The position numbers were made by a program, and so were the translations under genes. A stretch of DNA of 64,000 nt from Trabulsiella odontotermitis. Lineage in GTDB: Bacteria > Pseudomonadota > Gammaproteobacteria > Enterobacterales > Enterobacteriaceae. The stretch spans positions 62,079 to 126,078 of the forward strand of contig NZ_LIFX01000008.1 in NCBI RefSeq assembly GCF_001297775.1. The letters run 5' to 3'. The notes beneath the pieces were generated by a model. It was not told where the DNA came from. It saw only the letters and a program-made list of their open reading frames with translations, and did not search any database. Positions within the stretch are counted from its first letter, which is position 1, and every line of letters begins with the position of its first letter. Below are positions 49,447 to 58,619 of the stretch, in pieces.

Positions 49447-50247
49447 TCAAAGACCTTTAACGTTTTCTGCTTCTAACTCATTGAAGTATTTCAACGTTTT
49501 CACTTTCAGCTCCATGGTGGACGGTTCGTCGCAGACCATGACCGCTTTCGGGTGCAGTTGCAGACAGCTAATGGTCCACATGTGGTTGACGTTCCCTTCA
49601 ACCGCTGCCTGCAGCGCCAGCGCTTTCTGAGAGCCCAGCACCAGAATCATCACTTCTTCGGCATCCAGCAGGGTACCCACGCCAACGGTCAGCGCATATT
49701 TCGGCACCAGGTTGACATCGCCATCGAAGAAACGGGAGTTTGCCACGCGAGTGTCATGGGTCAGGGTTTTAATGCGGGTGCGGGATGCCAGTGAAGAGGC
49801 CGGTTCGTTGAACGCGATATGACCATCGTTACCTACGCCGCCCATGAACAGATTGATTTTACCGTACGAACGGATCTTCTCTTCGTACTGACGGCATTCC
49901 GCGTCGATGTCCGGTGCGTTACCATTCAGCAGGTTGATGTTTTCTGCCGGGATATCAACATGATCGAAGAAGTTGCGGTGCATGAAGCTGTGATAGCTTT
50001 CCGGATGTTCCTTCGGCAGACCAACGTATTCGTCCATGTTGAAGGTGACAACGTGCTTAAAGCTAACCTGGCCTGCTTTATGCATCTCAACCAGCGCTTT
50101 GTACGCGGTGAGCGGCGTGCCGCCGGTCGGGAGGCCGAGTACAAACGGACGATCCGCAGTAGGTTTGAACGCATTGATACGATTGACGATATGACGTGCG
50201 GCCCATTTACCTACTTGCTCAGCGGTCGCCAGGGGGATCAGTCTCAT
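49447..50247 (-). CDS. nagB: NagB, glucosamine-6-phosphate deaminase
   Basis: NagB converts glucosamine-6-P to fructose-6-P and ammonia. The 266-residue hexameric enzyme has the phosphate loop GLPTGGTPL (about 39-47), Asp 72 in TFNMDEYVG and the catalytic [17 protein letters not shown] (His 143, Glu 148). It leads nagBACD and is divergent from nagE. Confidence 0.98.
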   Translation of the reverse strand: MRLIPLATAEQVGKWAARHIVNRINAFKPTADRPFVLGLPTGGTPLTAYKALVEMHKAGQVSFKHVVTFNMDEYVGLPKEHPESYHSFMHRNFFDHVDIPAENINLLNGNAPDIDAECRQYEEKIRSYGKINLFMGGVGNDGHIAFNEPASSLASRTRIKTLTHDTRVANSRFFDGDVNLVPKYALTVGVGTLLDAEEVMILVLGSQKALALQAAVEGNVNHMWTISCLQLHPKAVMVCDEPSTMELKVKTLKYFNELEAENVKGL

Positions 50248-50346
50248 TGTTCACCTCAATAAAGTTGATTTAAAGCATTGGCGGATTGGTACCGATACTC
50301 TGTTAAGGGTAACCTGGTTTGCCAGCGAAAGGGGACAATCCGTCTT

Positions 50347-50370
50347 GATTTTTTGAATGATAAAATAAGT
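50347..50370. promoter_or_regulatory. Candidate NagC operator at nagB
   Basis: An AT-rich imperfect palindrome (GATTTTTTGAATGATAAAATAAG-type, centre about 50358) resembles NagC sites with TTATTTT arms. It is weaker than the nagE site, and its spacing supports the call. Confidence 0.55.
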
Positions 50371-50413
50371 TTTGGCTGTTAGCCAGCGAATGGGAGGGGG
50401 TATTACGATATTT

Positions 50414-50429
50414 GGTGATTATAATCACA
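50414..50429. promoter_or_regulatory. CRP-cAMP site between nagB and nagE
   Basis: GGTGA-TTATAA-TCACA fits the TGTGA-N6-TCACA consensus except for one base, and lies between the two NagC sites, as in E. coli where CRP activates both promoters. Confidence 0.75.
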
Positions 50430-50440
50430 AAAAACGGGTG

Positions 50441-50464
50441 TTTAATTTGCGAGACGAATTAATT
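50441..50464. promoter_or_regulatory. NagC operator at nagE
   Basis: The imperfect palindrome AATTTGCGAGACGAATT (50444-50460) with AT-rich flanks matches the high-affinity NagC operator type that has TTCG/CGAA-like cores. Confidence 0.75.
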
Positions 50465-50572
50465 TTCCACACACTCTGAACGTAGGTGATAAATCGCCAC
50501 GCTTCAAGGTTTGTTACACAATAAAAAAACGGCTTTGAATGAGTCTGAACGGGGTCTCATAGGGGGAAGAAA

Positions 50573-52594
50573 GTGAGTATTCTAGGTTATTTACAAAAAG
50601 TAGGCCGCGCACTGATGGTGCCAGTGGCCACGCTGCCGGCCGCAGCCATCCTGATGGGTGTCGGCTATTGGATCGACCCGGTAGGTTGGGGTGGTGAGAA
50701 CGCGCTGGCGGCGTTCTTCATCAAATCCGGCTCTGCCATTATCGACAACATGTCCGTACTGTTCGCCATCGGTGTTGCTTACGGTATGTCTAAAGATAAA
50801 GACGGTGCAGCAGCACTCACCGGCTTCGTCGGTTTCCTCGTTTTAACGACACTCTGCTCGCCAGCTGCCGTGTCGATGATCCAAAAAATTCCGGCGGACC
50901 AGGTTCCGGCGGCGTTTGGTAAAATCAGCAACCAGTTCGTGGGTATCCTGGTCGGTATCATCTCCGCTGAACTGTACAACCGCTTCTCAAGCGTAGAGCT
51001 GCCGAAAGCGCTCTCCTTCTTTAGCGGTCGTCGTCTGGTGCCGATCCTCACCTCCTTTGTGATGATCGTTGTCGCGTTCATCATGATGTACATCTGGCCG
51101 GTGATTTTCGATGGTCTGGTGAACTTTGGTGAGCACATCCAGAAACTGGGCTCTATCGGTGCGGGCGTTTACGCCTTCTTCAACCGTTTGCTGATCCCGG
51201 TCGGTCTGCACCACGCGCTGAACTCAGTATTCTGGTTCGACGTGGCGGGTATCAACGACATTCCTAACTTCCTCGGCGGCGCACAGTCCATCGAAGCAGG
51301 TAAAGCGGTTGTGGGTATCACCGGTCGTTATCAGGCAGGTTTCTTCCCGATCATGATGTTCGGTCTGCCTGGCGCGGCACTGGCTATCTACCATTGCGCA
51401 CGTCCGGAAAACAAAGCGAAAGTGCTGGGTATCATGATGGCAGGCGCCTTCGCGGCCTTCTTCACCGGTATCACCGAACCGCTGGAATTCTCCTTCATGT
51501 TCGTTGCGCCTGTGCTGTACGTCATCCACGCTATCCTGACGGGTATCTCCGTGTTCATCGCGGCGAGCATGCACTGGATTGCGGGCTTTGGCTTCAGCGC
51601 CGGTCTGGTGGATATGGTGCTGTCTTCGCGTAACCCGCTGGCCACACAGTGGTACATGCTGATCCCGCAGGGCCTGGTGTTCTTCGTGATCTACTACCTG
51701 GTGTTCCGCTTCACCATCACCAAATTCAACCTGATGACTCCGGGTCGCGAACTGGCGGTTGCTGGCAGCGAAGCGGATGGTCAGGACGTGAATCTGAGCA
51801 GTGGTAAAGATCAGGACGTCGCAGGTCTGGCACGTCAGTACATCGCCGCTGTCGGTGGTTCTGACAACCTGACTGGTATCGATGCCTGTATCACCCGTCT
51901 GCGTCTGTCAGTGAAAGATTCAAGCCTGGTGAACGAAGCGCTGGCTAAACGCCTGGGCGCAACCGGTGTTATCCGTCTGAACAAAACCAGCGTACAGATT
52001 ATCGTTGGCTTTGTGGCGGAAAAAATCGCTAACGCAATGCACACTACCGGCCCTGTCGCGGCGGCAGAAGCGGCTCCGGCTGCAGCGCCAGCACAGGCGG
52101 CGGCAAAACCGCAGGCAGTACCGAACGCGGTCACCATCGCGGCGCTGGTTTCCCCAGTGACCGGTGATGTCGTCGCGCTGGATCAGGTGCCTGACGAAGC
52201 CTTTGCCAGCAAAGCGGTGGGTGACGGTGTGGCGGTGAAACCGACGGAAAGCGTTGTGGTTTCTCCGGCGGCGGGCACGATCGTGAAAATCTTCAACACC
52301 AACCACGCGTTCTGCCTGGAAACCGACAAAGGCGCGGAAATCGTTGTCCACATGGGTATCGATACCGTCGCACTGAACGGTGAAGGCTTCAAACGTCTGG
52401 TGGAAGAGGGTGCGGAAGTGACAGCAGGCCAACCCATCCTTGAGATGGATCTGGACTTCCTGAACGCCAACGCGCGCTCAATGATTAGCCCGGTGGTTTG
52501 CAGCAACATCGACGACTTCGGCGGCCTGGTGGTTAAGGCGCAGGGTCACGTCGTTGCAGGCGAAACCGCGCTGTATGAGATTAAAGGCAAGTAA
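50573..52594 (+). CDS. nagE: NagE, N-acetylglucosamine PTS enzyme IICBA
   Basis: NagE imports GlcNAc and phosphorylates it to GlcNAc-6-P. The 673-residue protein has an N-terminal IIC membrane domain (about 1-390), IIB with the phosphorylated Cys 439 (DACITRLRLSV) and IIA with the active His 593 (VVHMGIDTV). Start is GTG at 50573 with GGGGGAAG upstream. The IIA part is very close to E. coli NagE, but the membrane domain (VGYWIDPVGWGGENALAAFF) is of the type I remember from Klebsiella NagE, about 25 residues longer than E. coli. It is divergent from nagB. Confidence 0.95.
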   Translation: MSILGYLQKVGRALMVPVATLPAAAILMGVGYWIDPVGWGGENALAAFFIKSGSAIIDNMSVLFAIGVAYGMSKDKDGAAALTGFVGFLVLTTLCSPAAVSMIQKIPADQVPAAFGKISNQFVGILVGIISAELYNRFSSVELPKALSFFSGRRLVPILTSFVMIVVAFIMMYIWPVIFDGLVNFGEHIQKLGSIGAGVYAFFNRLLIPVGLHHALNSVFWFDVAGINDIPNFLGGAQSIEAGKAVVGITGRYQAGFFPIMMFGLPGAALAIYHCARPENKAKVLGIMMAGAFAAFFTGITEPLEFSFMFVAPVLYVIHAILTGISVFIAASMHWIAGFGFSAGLVDMVLSSRNPLATQWYMLIPQGLVFFVIYYLVFRFTITKFNLMTPGRELAVAGSEADGQDVNLSSGKDQDVAGLARQYIAAVGGSDNLTGIDACITRLRLSVKDSSLVNEALAKRLGATGVIRLNKTSVQIIVGFVAEKIANAMHTTGPVAAAEAAPAAAPAQAAAKPQAVPNAVTIAALVSPVTGDVVALDQVPDEAFASKAVGDGVAVKPTESVVVSPAAGTIVKIFNTNHAFCLETDKGAEIVVHMGIDTVALNGEGFKRLVEEGAEVTAGQPILEMDLDFLNANARSMISPVVCSNIDDFGGLVVKAQGHVVAGETALYEIKGK

Positions 52595-52625
52595 TCGCTC
52601 CTGAGCAAGCAACTGCATGCCTCAT

Positions 52626-52658
52626 GCGGCGGGGGATCTCCTCCGCCGCTTTTTTTTG
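52626..52658 (+). terminator. nagE intrinsic terminator
   Basis: GCGGCGG / CCGCCGC stem with extended inner pairing, then eight T's. Confidence 0.92.
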
Positions 52659-52778
52659 CAGCAATCAGCCCCCAGATAGTTCTTCAGAGACGTATTTTCC
52701 GCAACTAATGGTTGTCTCTTCGACTGGCTTATAAGATCATATGCCGTTATACGTTGTTTACGCCTTGAGGAACCCACG

Positions 52779-54446
52779 ATGAGTGAGGCTGAAGCCCGCC
52801 CGACAAACTTTATTCGTCAGATCATTGATGAGGATCTGGCCAGTGGTAAGCACACCACGATCCACACGCGTTTTCCGCCTGAACCGAACGGTTATCTGCA
52901 CATCGGTCATGCGAAGTCTATCTGCCTGAACTTCGGCATCGCCCAGGATTACAACGGGCTGTGCAATCTGCGTTTCGATGACACGAACCCGGTAAAAGAA
53001 GACATCGAATACGTCGAGTCCATCCAGAATGACGTGCAATGGTTAGGTTTCCACTGGGCAGGCAAAGTCTGCTATTCGTCGGATTATTTCGATCAACTGC
53101 ATCACTATGCGGTTGAACTGATCAACAAAGGTCTGGCCTATGTTGACGAACTCTCTGCGGACGAAATTCGTGAATACCGCGGCACACTGACGCAGCCAGG
53201 TAAAAACAGCCCGTACCGCGATCGCAGCGTGGAAGAGAACCTGGCGCTGTTCGAAAAAATGCGTGCTGGTGGATTTGAAGAGGGTAAAGCCTGTCTGCGT
53301 GCGAAGATCGACATGGCATCGCCGTTCATCGTGATGCGCGACCCGGTGTTGTATCGCATTAAGTTTGCCGATCATCACCAGACCGGCAGCAAGTGGTGCA
53401 TCTATCCGATGTATGACTTCACCCACTGCATCAGCGATGCGCTGGAAGGTATTACTCACTCGCTGTGTACGCTGGAATTCCAGGACAACCGCCGCCTGTA
53501 CGACTGGGTGCTGGACAACATCTCAATCCCGGTTCATCCGCGTCAGTACGAGTTTTCTCGTCTGAACCTGGAATACACCGTCATGTCCAAGCGTAAGCTG
53601 AACCTGCTGGTGACCGACAAGCACGTGGAAGGCTGGGATGACCCGCGTATGCCGACTATTTCTGGTCTGCGTCGTCGTGGCTACACCCCGGCGTCAATTC
53701 GCGAGTTCTGCAAACGCATCGGCGTGACCAAACAGGACAACACCATCGAGATCGCTTCGCTGGAATCCTGCATTCGTGAAGATCTCAACGAAAACGCGCC
53801 GCGTGCGATGGCGGTTATCGATCCGGTGAAACTGGTTATCGAAAACTACCCGCAGGGCGAAAGCGAAATGGTGACCATGGCTAACCATCCGAACAAACCG
53901 GAAATGGGCAGCCGTGAAGTGCCGTTCAGCGGTGAAATCTGGATCGACCGTGCTGACTTCCGCGAAGAAGCCAACAAGCAGTACAAGCGCCTGGTGCTCG
54001 GTAAAGAGGTGCGTCTGCGTAATGCGTACGTCATCAAGGCGGAGCGTGTTGAGAAAGATGCCGAAGGCAACATCACCACCATTTTCTGCACCTACGATGC
54101 GGATACGCTGAGCAAAGATCCGGCTGACGGCCGTAAAGTCAAAGGCGTGATCCACTGGGTCAGCGCGGCACATGCGCTGCCGATTGAAATTCGTCTGTAC
54201 GATCGCCTGTTCAGCGTGCCGAACCCGGGCGCAGCCGATGATTTCCTCGCGACCATTAACCCGGAATCGCTGGTGATTAAACACGGTTTCGCGGAGCCGG
54301 GTCTGAAGGCCGCAGAAGTGGGTAAAGCGTTCCAGTTTGAACGTGAAGGCTATTTCTGCCTCGACAGTCGTTACGCTACCGCGGACAAACTGGTGTTTAA
54401 CCGCACTGTCGGTCTGCGCGACACCTGGGCGAAAATCGGCGAGTAA
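52779..54446 (+). CDS. glnS: GlnS, glutaminyl-tRNA synthetase
   Basis: Class Ib synthetase of 555 residues. The HIGH motif is HIGH at 41-44 ([12 protein letters not shown]) and the KMSKS-like loop is VMSKRKL near 268. The C-terminal half forms the two beta-barrels that read the anticodon. It charges the four tRNA-Gln genes encoded about 9 kb away. GAGGAA precedes the ATG. Confidence 0.99.
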   Translation: MSEAEARPTNFIRQIIDEDLASGKHTTIHTRFPPEPNGYLHIGHAKSICLNFGIAQDYNGLCNLRFDDTNPVKEDIEYVESIQNDVQWLGFHWAGKVCYSSDYFDQLHHYAVELINKGLAYVDELSADEIREYRGTLTQPGKNSPYRDRSVEENLALFEKMRAGGFEEGKACLRAKIDMASPFIVMRDPVLYRIKFADHHQTGSKWCIYPMYDFTHCISDALEGITHSLCTLEFQDNRRLYDWVLDNISIPVHPRQYEFSRLNLEYTVMSKRKLNLLVTDKHVEGWDDPRMPTISGLRRRGYTPASIREFCKRIGVTKQDNTIEIASLESCIREDLNENAPRAMAVIDPVKLVIENYPQGESEMVTMANHPNKPEMGSREVPFSGEIWIDRADFREEANKQYKRLVLGKEVRLRNAYVIKAERVEKDAEGNITTIFCTYDADTLSKDPADGRKVKGVIHWVSAAHALPIEIRLYDRLFSVPNPGAADDFLATINPESLVIKHGFAEPGLKAAEVGKAFQFEREGYFCLDSRYATADKLVFNRTVGLRDTWAKIGE

Positions 54447-54464
54447 TTCGTCATTCCAGTAAAG

Positions 54465-54490
54465 ACGCCGCTTAGCGCGGCGTTTTTTTT
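54465..54490 (+). terminator. glnS intrinsic terminator
   Basis: ACGCCGC / GCGGCGT stem with a 5-nt loop, then eight T's. Confidence 0.93.
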
Positions 54491-54523
54491 CGCTTATCAA
54501 TCATGGCGTTACATTTAATTAAC

Positions 54524-54538
54524 ATTCGCGATGCGAAT
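54524..54538. promoter_or_regulatory. Distal NagC-type operator of chiP
   Basis: ATTCGC-GAT-GCGAAT is a perfect 6+6 palindrome inside AT-rich TTAA flanks, the NagC operator pattern. It lies about 212 bp upstream of the proximal site. Confidence 0.65.
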
Positions 54539-54729
54539 TAATACTATTTACGTATCTCATTTTTCAGATCTGATTTGCCAGGAAAATTTTAACTTTTCTT
54601 CTCTGCCGCACGCATTTTCCTGAATCCGTAGCGATTTCTGCCACATTCTGCGCGCAATGCGCTTTGTTACAAAGTGCAATCAATTATGTGCGCTTTGTCA
54701 TAGTCTTGTCATTTCGTGCCATAAAGTGA

Positions 54730-54758
54730 TTGATAATTCGCGTCGCGAAAAATAGTCT
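54730..54758 (+). promoter_or_regulatory. Predicted chiP promoter with NagC operator in its spacer
   Basis: TTGATA (54730-54735) and TAGTCT (54753-54758) are 17 bp apart. The spacer contains TTCGCGTCGCGAA (54737-54749), a perfect palindrome of NagC type, so repressor binding would exclude polymerase directly. Confidence 0.65.
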
Positions 54759-54847
54759 ATTCATCAGTAGATACACGGGAATTTCCCCGACTACTTTTCA
54801 CATTTTTATTTTTATCGCTGCTCGCCTTATGAGTGGCGTTTTTAAAA

Positions 54848-54858
54848 GTCAAAGAGGA
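54848..54858 (+). promoter_or_regulatory. Predicted ChiX sRNA pairing site over the chiP ribosome binding site
   Basis: GTCAAAGAGGA is complementary over 11 bases to the seed of ChiX (UCCUCUUUGAC, as I recall its sequence) and includes the Shine-Dalgarno AGAGG, eight bases before the ATG. This matches the known silencing of chitoporin by ChiX in E. coli and Salmonella. The ChiX gene is not in this window. Confidence 0.75.
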
Positions 54859-54865
54859 TATACAC

Positions 54866-56278
54866 ATGCGTACGTTCAGTGGCAAACGTAGTACGCTGGC
54901 GCTGGCTATTGCAGGCGTCACCGCATTGTCGGGCTGGGTTGCGGTTCCGCAGGCCAGTGCAGCAGGCTTCATCGATGATTCAACCTTAACCGGCGGTATC
55001 TATTACTGGCAGCGTGAGCGTGACCGTAAAGACGTGACCGACGGCGACAAATACAAAACCAACCTTTCTCACTCCACCTGGAACGCCAACCTCGACTTCC
55101 AGTCTGGCTATGCCGCCGATATGTTCGGTCTGGATATCGCCGCCTTCACCGCGATTGAAATGGCGGAATCCGCTGAAAGCGGACACCCGAACGAAATTGC
55201 ATTCTCCTCTGTCAACAAAGGGTATGACGAAGACTACTCCGGTGATAAGAGCGGGATCAGCCTGTATAAAGCGGCAGCAAAATTCAAATATGGTCCGGTA
55301 TGGGCGCGTGCGGGTTACATTCAGCCGACCGGGCAGACCCTGTTAGCGCCGCACTGGAGCTTCATGCCGGGTACTTACCAGGGCGCGGAAGCCGGGGCAA
55401 ACTTTGATTACGGTGACGCGGGCGCGTTGAGCTTCTCCTACATGTGGACCAACGAGTACAAAGCGCCGTGGCACATTGAAACCGACAAGTTCTACCAGAA
55501 CGACAAGAAAACCAAAGTCGATTACCTGCATTCTCTCGGCGCCAAATACGATTTCAAAAACGATCTGGTGCTGGAAGCAGCGTTTGGTCAGTCTGAAGGG
55601 TTTGTCGATCAGTACTTCGCAAAAGCCAGTTACAAATTTGATGTCGCCGGTTCTCCGCTCTCCACCAGCTATCAGTTCTATGGCGCTCGCGACAAAGCGG
55701 ACAATAGCACCATCAACGATATCTACGACGGCACCGCATGGTTACAGGCGCTGACCTTCGGCTACAAAGTGGCGGATGTGGTTGACCTGCGACTGGAAGG
55801 GACCTGGGTACGCGCGGAAGGCCAGCAGGGTTACTTCCTGCAGCGTATGACACCGACCTACGCCTCCTCTAACGGTCGTCTGGATATCTGGTGGGATAAC
55901 CGCTCAGACTTCAACGCCAACGGCGAAAAAGCGGTCTTCTTCGGCGCGATGTATGACCTGAAAAACTGGGATCTGCCTGGCTGGGCGGTCGGTGCTTCTT
56001 ACGTCTACGCGTGGGATGCGAAACCGTCTGACTGGTTTATCAACGGTGCGGGCCAGCGTGAAGACATGGCTTCCAACAAAATCAAAGAATCTGCCTACAG
56101 CCTGGATGCGATGTACACCGTGCAGGAAGGCCGTGCCAAAGGCACGATGCTCAAACTTCACTTCACGCAGTACGACAACCACTCCGATATCCCGAGCTGG
56201 GGCGGTGGTTACGGCAACATCTTCCAGGATGAGCGCGACGTGAAATTCATCGTCATCGCACCGTTCACCATTTTCTGA
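54866..56278 (+). CDS. chiP: ChiP, chitooligosaccharide outer-membrane porin
   Basis: ChiP (formerly YbfM) lets chitobiose and longer chitooligosaccharides cross the outer membrane. The 470-residue precursor of the OprD-like family has a signal peptide ending ASA-AGF (about residue 32), alternating aromatic beta-strand pattern and a C-terminal Phe (PFTIF). ATG 54866 has AAAGAGG upstream. chiQ follows after 46 bp. Control is by NagC and ChiX. Confidence 0.97.
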   Translation: MRTFSGKRSTLALAIAGVTALSGWVAVPQASAAGFIDDSTLTGGIYYWQRERDRKDVTDGDKYKTNLSHSTWNANLDFQSGYAADMFGLDIAAFTAIEMAESAESGHPNEIAFSSVNKGYDEDYSGDKSGISLYKAAAKFKYGPVWARAGYIQPTGQTLLAPHWSFMPGTYQGAEAGANFDYGDAGALSFSYMWTNEYKAPWHIETDKFYQNDKKTKVDYLHSLGAKYDFKNDLVLEAAFGQSEGFVDQYFAKASYKFDVAGSPLSTSYQFYGARDKADNSTINDIYDGTAWLQALTFGYKVADVVDLRLEGTWVRAEGQQGYFLQRMTPTYASSNGRLDIWWDNRSDFNANGEKAVFFGAMYDLKNWDLPGWAVGASYVYAWDAKPSDWFINGAGQREDMASNKIKESAYSLDAMYTVQEGRAKGTMLKLHFTQYDNHSDIPSWGGGYGNIFQDERDVKFIVIAPFTIF

Positions 56279-56324
56279 TGCCAGCAGGGGCGGGGCAACC
56301 CGCTCCTGACATAAGGACGACATA

Positions 56325-56660
56325 ATGAAGAAACTCATTCTTATCGCTATCATGGCATCGGGTCTGGTGGCTTGTGCGCAGCCGACGACGACAGCGCCGA
56401 AAGAAGACAGCCACCTGAGAGAAGCCTACAGCGCCTGCATTAATACGGCGGAAGGTAACCCGGACAAAATCGAAGCCTGTCAGAGCGTGCTGAACGTGCT
56501 GAAAAAAGAGAAGGCCCACGAGCAGTTCGCCACTCAGGAAACCGTGCGTACGCTGGATTACCAGCAGTGCATTCAGGCAACACGTACCGGCAACGACCAG
56601 GCGGTCAAAGCGAATTGCGATCGCATCTGGCAGGAAATCCGCAGCAACAACAAACAATAA
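56325..56660 (+). CDS. chiQ: ChiQ, small lipoprotein of the chitoporin operon
   Basis: ChiQ (YbfN) is a 111-residue lipoprotein precursor with signal sequence MKKLILIAIMASGLVAC (lipidated Cys 17). The mature part is helical and polar with four cysteines (about 38, 49, 76 and 91). Its role is unknown, but it is cotranscribed with chiP and ends at a terminator. Confidence 0.93.
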   Translation: MKKLILIAIMASGLVACAQPTTTAPKEDSHLREAYSACINTAEGNPDKIEACQSVLNVLKKEKAHEQFATQETVRTLDYQQCIQATRTGNDQAVKANCDRIWQEIRSNNKQ

Positions 56661-56680
56661 CGGTTTTGACCGTCAGATAA

Positions 56681-56705
56681 GGCCCGCGCTGCGGGTCTTT
56701 TTTTT
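56681..56705 (+). terminator. chiPQ intrinsic terminator
   Basis: GGCCCGC / GCGGGTC with a 3-nt loop, then eight T's. Confidence 0.9.
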
Positions 56706-56722
56706 GGCTGAAAAACGGTAAT

Positions 56723-56747
56723 AAAAAAGCCAGCCCGGAGGCTGGCT
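56723..56747 (-). terminator. fur intrinsic terminator
   Basis: AGCCAGCC / GGCTGGCT with a 4-nt loop, then a T-run on the minus strand, just past the fur stop. Confidence 0.92.
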
Positions 56748-56764
56748 CTTGTGGTAGCTGAAGA

Positions 56765-57217
56765 TTATTTTTCCACGGCGTCGTGCGCGTGTTCATCTTC
56801 GCGGCAGTCGCCTTCAGCGCAGTGACCATACAGGTACAGGCTGTGGTTGGTCAGGCGGATGCCGTGGCGTGAAGCAATTTCACGCTGACGCGCTTCGATA
56901 GAGTCATCGCTGAACTCGATCACTTTGCCGCAATCCAGGCAGATCAGATGATCGTGGTGGTGCTGCTGCGTCAGTTCAAAAACCGATTTGCCGCCTTCAA
57001 AATTGTGGCGGGTTACGATACCGGCGTCATCAAACTGGTTGAGCACGCGATAGACCGTTGCCAGCCCAATCTCTTCACCCATGTCAATCAGACGCTTATA
57101 TAGATCTTCCGCACTGACATGGTGATTATCCGGTTCCTGGAGGACTTCCAGAATCTTTAACCGTGGAAGCGTGACTTTCAGGCCGGCCTTCTTTAATGCG
57201 GTATTGTTGTCAGTCAT
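56765..57217 (-). CDS. fur: Fur, ferric uptake regulator
   Basis: Fur is the iron-responsive repressor of siderophore and iron-uptake genes. The 150-residue protein has an N-terminal winged helix (1-about 83) and a C-terminal dimerisation domain with HHHDHLICLDCG (Cys 93, 96) and GHCAEGDC (Cys 133, 138). The upstream reading frame uof overlaps its start. fldA lies upstream on the same strand. Confidence 0.99.
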   Translation of the reverse strand: MTDNNTALKKAGLKVTLPRLKILEVLQEPDNHHVSAEDLYKRLIDMGEEIGLATVYRVLNQFDDAGIVTRHNFEGGKSVFELTQQHHHDHLICLDCGKVIEFSDDSIEARQREIASRHGIRLTNHSLYLYGHCAEGDCREDEHAHDAVEK

Positions 57218-57299
57218 GCGGAATCTGTCCTGTTGCTAAACGATTCACTTCCTTAAGCGGAAGTCTCACAGAGAATGCGCCCGGTAGAATGCGTCTCAA
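57210..57299 (-). CDS. uof: Uof, upstream leader peptide overlapping the fur start
   Basis: A 29-codon frame (TTG start at 57299, peptide ending LKEVNRLATGQIPHD) stops at 57210, 8 bp inside fur in another frame. In E. coli fur translation is coupled to uof, and the sRNA RyhB blocks uof. The C-terminal two thirds agree with the E. coli peptide as I recall it. The start codon and its weak ribosome binding site are uncertain. Confidence 0.6.
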   Translation of the reverse strand: MRRILPGAFSVRLPLKEVNRLATGQIPHD

Positions 57300-57511
57300 T
57301 TATAGAACTGCCATGTATAAATGAAAACTGCAAGCGCCTGGCATACTATGCTTTCAAAAACGAGGCACTACCAGCAAAGCTAATGAACGAACCTCGTTAA
57401 ATCAGCTGTCATTGTACAGGCATGCGCTTAAAAGTTAAAAATTTGTAGCGATAAATTTGATTGCTTTTATCTATTAATACGGTGCGATTTATTCACCGCA
57501 CCGCTCATGCC

Positions 57512-58042
57512 TTACGCGTTCTTAATGGCTTCCAGATTAAGCTCTTCAGCAACCTGTTTGACCCACTTCTCAACGCGTTCGGCAGTCAGTTCCGGCTGAC
57601 GATCTTCGTCAATGGCCAGACCAACAAAGTGGTCGTCATCTGCCAGCCCTTTCGAGGCTTCGAAATGATAACCGGCTGTCGGCCAGTGACCGACAATGAT
57701 CGCGCCGCGTGGTTCGATGATGTCACGGATGGTACCCAACGCGTCGCAGAAATATTCAGCATAGTCTTCCTGGTCGCCACAGCCAAACAGGGCCACCAGT
57801 TTGCCGGTAAAGTCTATCTCTTCCAGCGACGGGAAAAAGTCGTCCCAGTCGCACTGTGCTTCACCGTAATACCAGGTCGGAATGCCCAGCAGCAGCAAAT
57901 CGAACGCTTCGATATCTTCTTTGCTGCTTTTTGCAATGTCATGCACGTCGGCAACGTCTTTACCAAGCTGTTTTTGAATCATTTTCGCGATATTTTCGGT
58001 ATTACCGGTGTCGCTGCCGAAAAAGATGCCTACGATTGCCAT
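57512..58042 (-). CDS. fldA: FldA, flavodoxin 1
   Basis: FldA is an essential FMN electron carrier for IspG/IspH, biotin synthase and ribonucleotide reductase activation. The 176-residue protein has the phosphate-binding loop [12 protein letters not shown] (9-20) and the isoalloxazine loops around [13 protein letters not shown] and [19 protein letters not shown] lies upstream of the ATG at an extended spacing. ybfE is upstream. Confidence 0.98.
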   Translation of the reverse strand: MAIVGIFFGSDTGNTENIAKMIQKQLGKDVADVHDIAKSSKEDIEAFDLLLLGIPTWYYGEAQCDWDDFFPSLEEIDFTGKLVALFGCGDQEDYAEYFCDALGTIRDIIEPRGAIIVGHWPTAGYHFEASKGLADDDHFVGLAIDEDRQPELTAERVEKWVKQVAEELNLEAIKNA

Positions 58043-58192
58043 GAGTAAAATAACCTCTTGAAACTAAATGATATGGTAGTGGCATATTGCCCACAGATAA
58101 GGGCAATCATAGCAGAACAGAGAAGTGCACGGAAACAGCAATCATGCCGGACTGCACTCTCTGCTACATGAAAATGTGTTTTTTGCTCGTTT

Positions 58193-58486
58193 TCAGCGGT
58201 TTTCCTGGCGATGCAGGCTGGCAAGCTGGCTTAACAGGATCTCTTCAATGAGTTCGCTGCGGCTCATATTGCGGGCGTCGGCCAGTTCATTTAACGCGTC
58301 CACGGCATCGCTGTTGAGCTTGAGCTCAACACGCTTCAGGCCGCGAACTTTATCGCGTTTGAGCTGATTGCGCTTATTGATGCGTAACTGTTCGTCACGC
58401 GAGAGCGGATTGGTTTTCGGTCTTCCCGGGCGACGCTCATTTGCGAACAAATCTAATGTCGTACGGTCCGTTTGTTCTTTTGCCAT
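58193..58486 (-). CDS. ybfE: YbfE, LexA-regulated ribbon-helix-helix-like protein
   Basis: A 97-residue basic protein; the C-terminal half (VELKLNSDAVDALNELADARNMSRSELIEEILLSQLA) fits a ribbon-helix-helix DNA-binding fold. In E. coli it is called LexA-regulated, with function unknown. Here the place of the LexA box near 58604 keeps only one CTG arm (see findings). It lies between ybfF and fldA. Confidence 0.9.
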   Translation of the reverse strand: MAKEQTDRTTLDLFANERRPGRPKTNPLSRDEQLRINKRNQLKRDKVRGLKRVELKLNSDAVDALNELADARNMSRSELIEEILLSQLASLHRQENR

Positions 58487-58603
58487 GATTCAGAGTGACT
58501 TCGGGGAAACAAACAACCAGGCCATTGCCCGGATGGATAGCGCGCCATCATACATCAGCGAAACCCCCACGCCAACGACCGCAGCCATTCTGGCGCGCGG
58601 TCG

Positions 58604-58619
58604 CTGAGTTTTTAAGCAT
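58604..58619. promoter_or_regulatory. Degenerate LexA-like box between ybfF and ybfE
   Basis: CTG-N10-CAT at 58604-58619 occupies the place where E. coli has CTG-N10-CAG upstream of ybfE. One arm is not consensus, so LexA binding is doubtful. Confidence 0.3.

Larger units (their letters stand above)
50248..50572. promoter_or_regulatory. nagB-nagE divergent control region (325 bp)
   Basis: This region holds both divergent promoters, two NagC-type operators (centres about 50358 and 50452) and a CRP site between them. The operator spacing of about 94 bp equals nine helical turns, as described for the E. coli nagE-nagB repression loop. There is no gene in the region. Confidence 0.8.
54447..54865 (+). 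promoter_or_regulatory. chiP upstream region (419 bp)
   Basis: No gene lies here. After the glnS terminator there are two NagC-type palindromes (about 54524-54538 and 54737-54749), a sigma-70-like promoter (54730-54758), and a leader of about 100 nt that ends in a ChiX pairing site over the ribosome binding site. A weak CRP-like element (TGTGC-N6-TCATA, 54687-54702) lies between. Confidence 0.7.
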
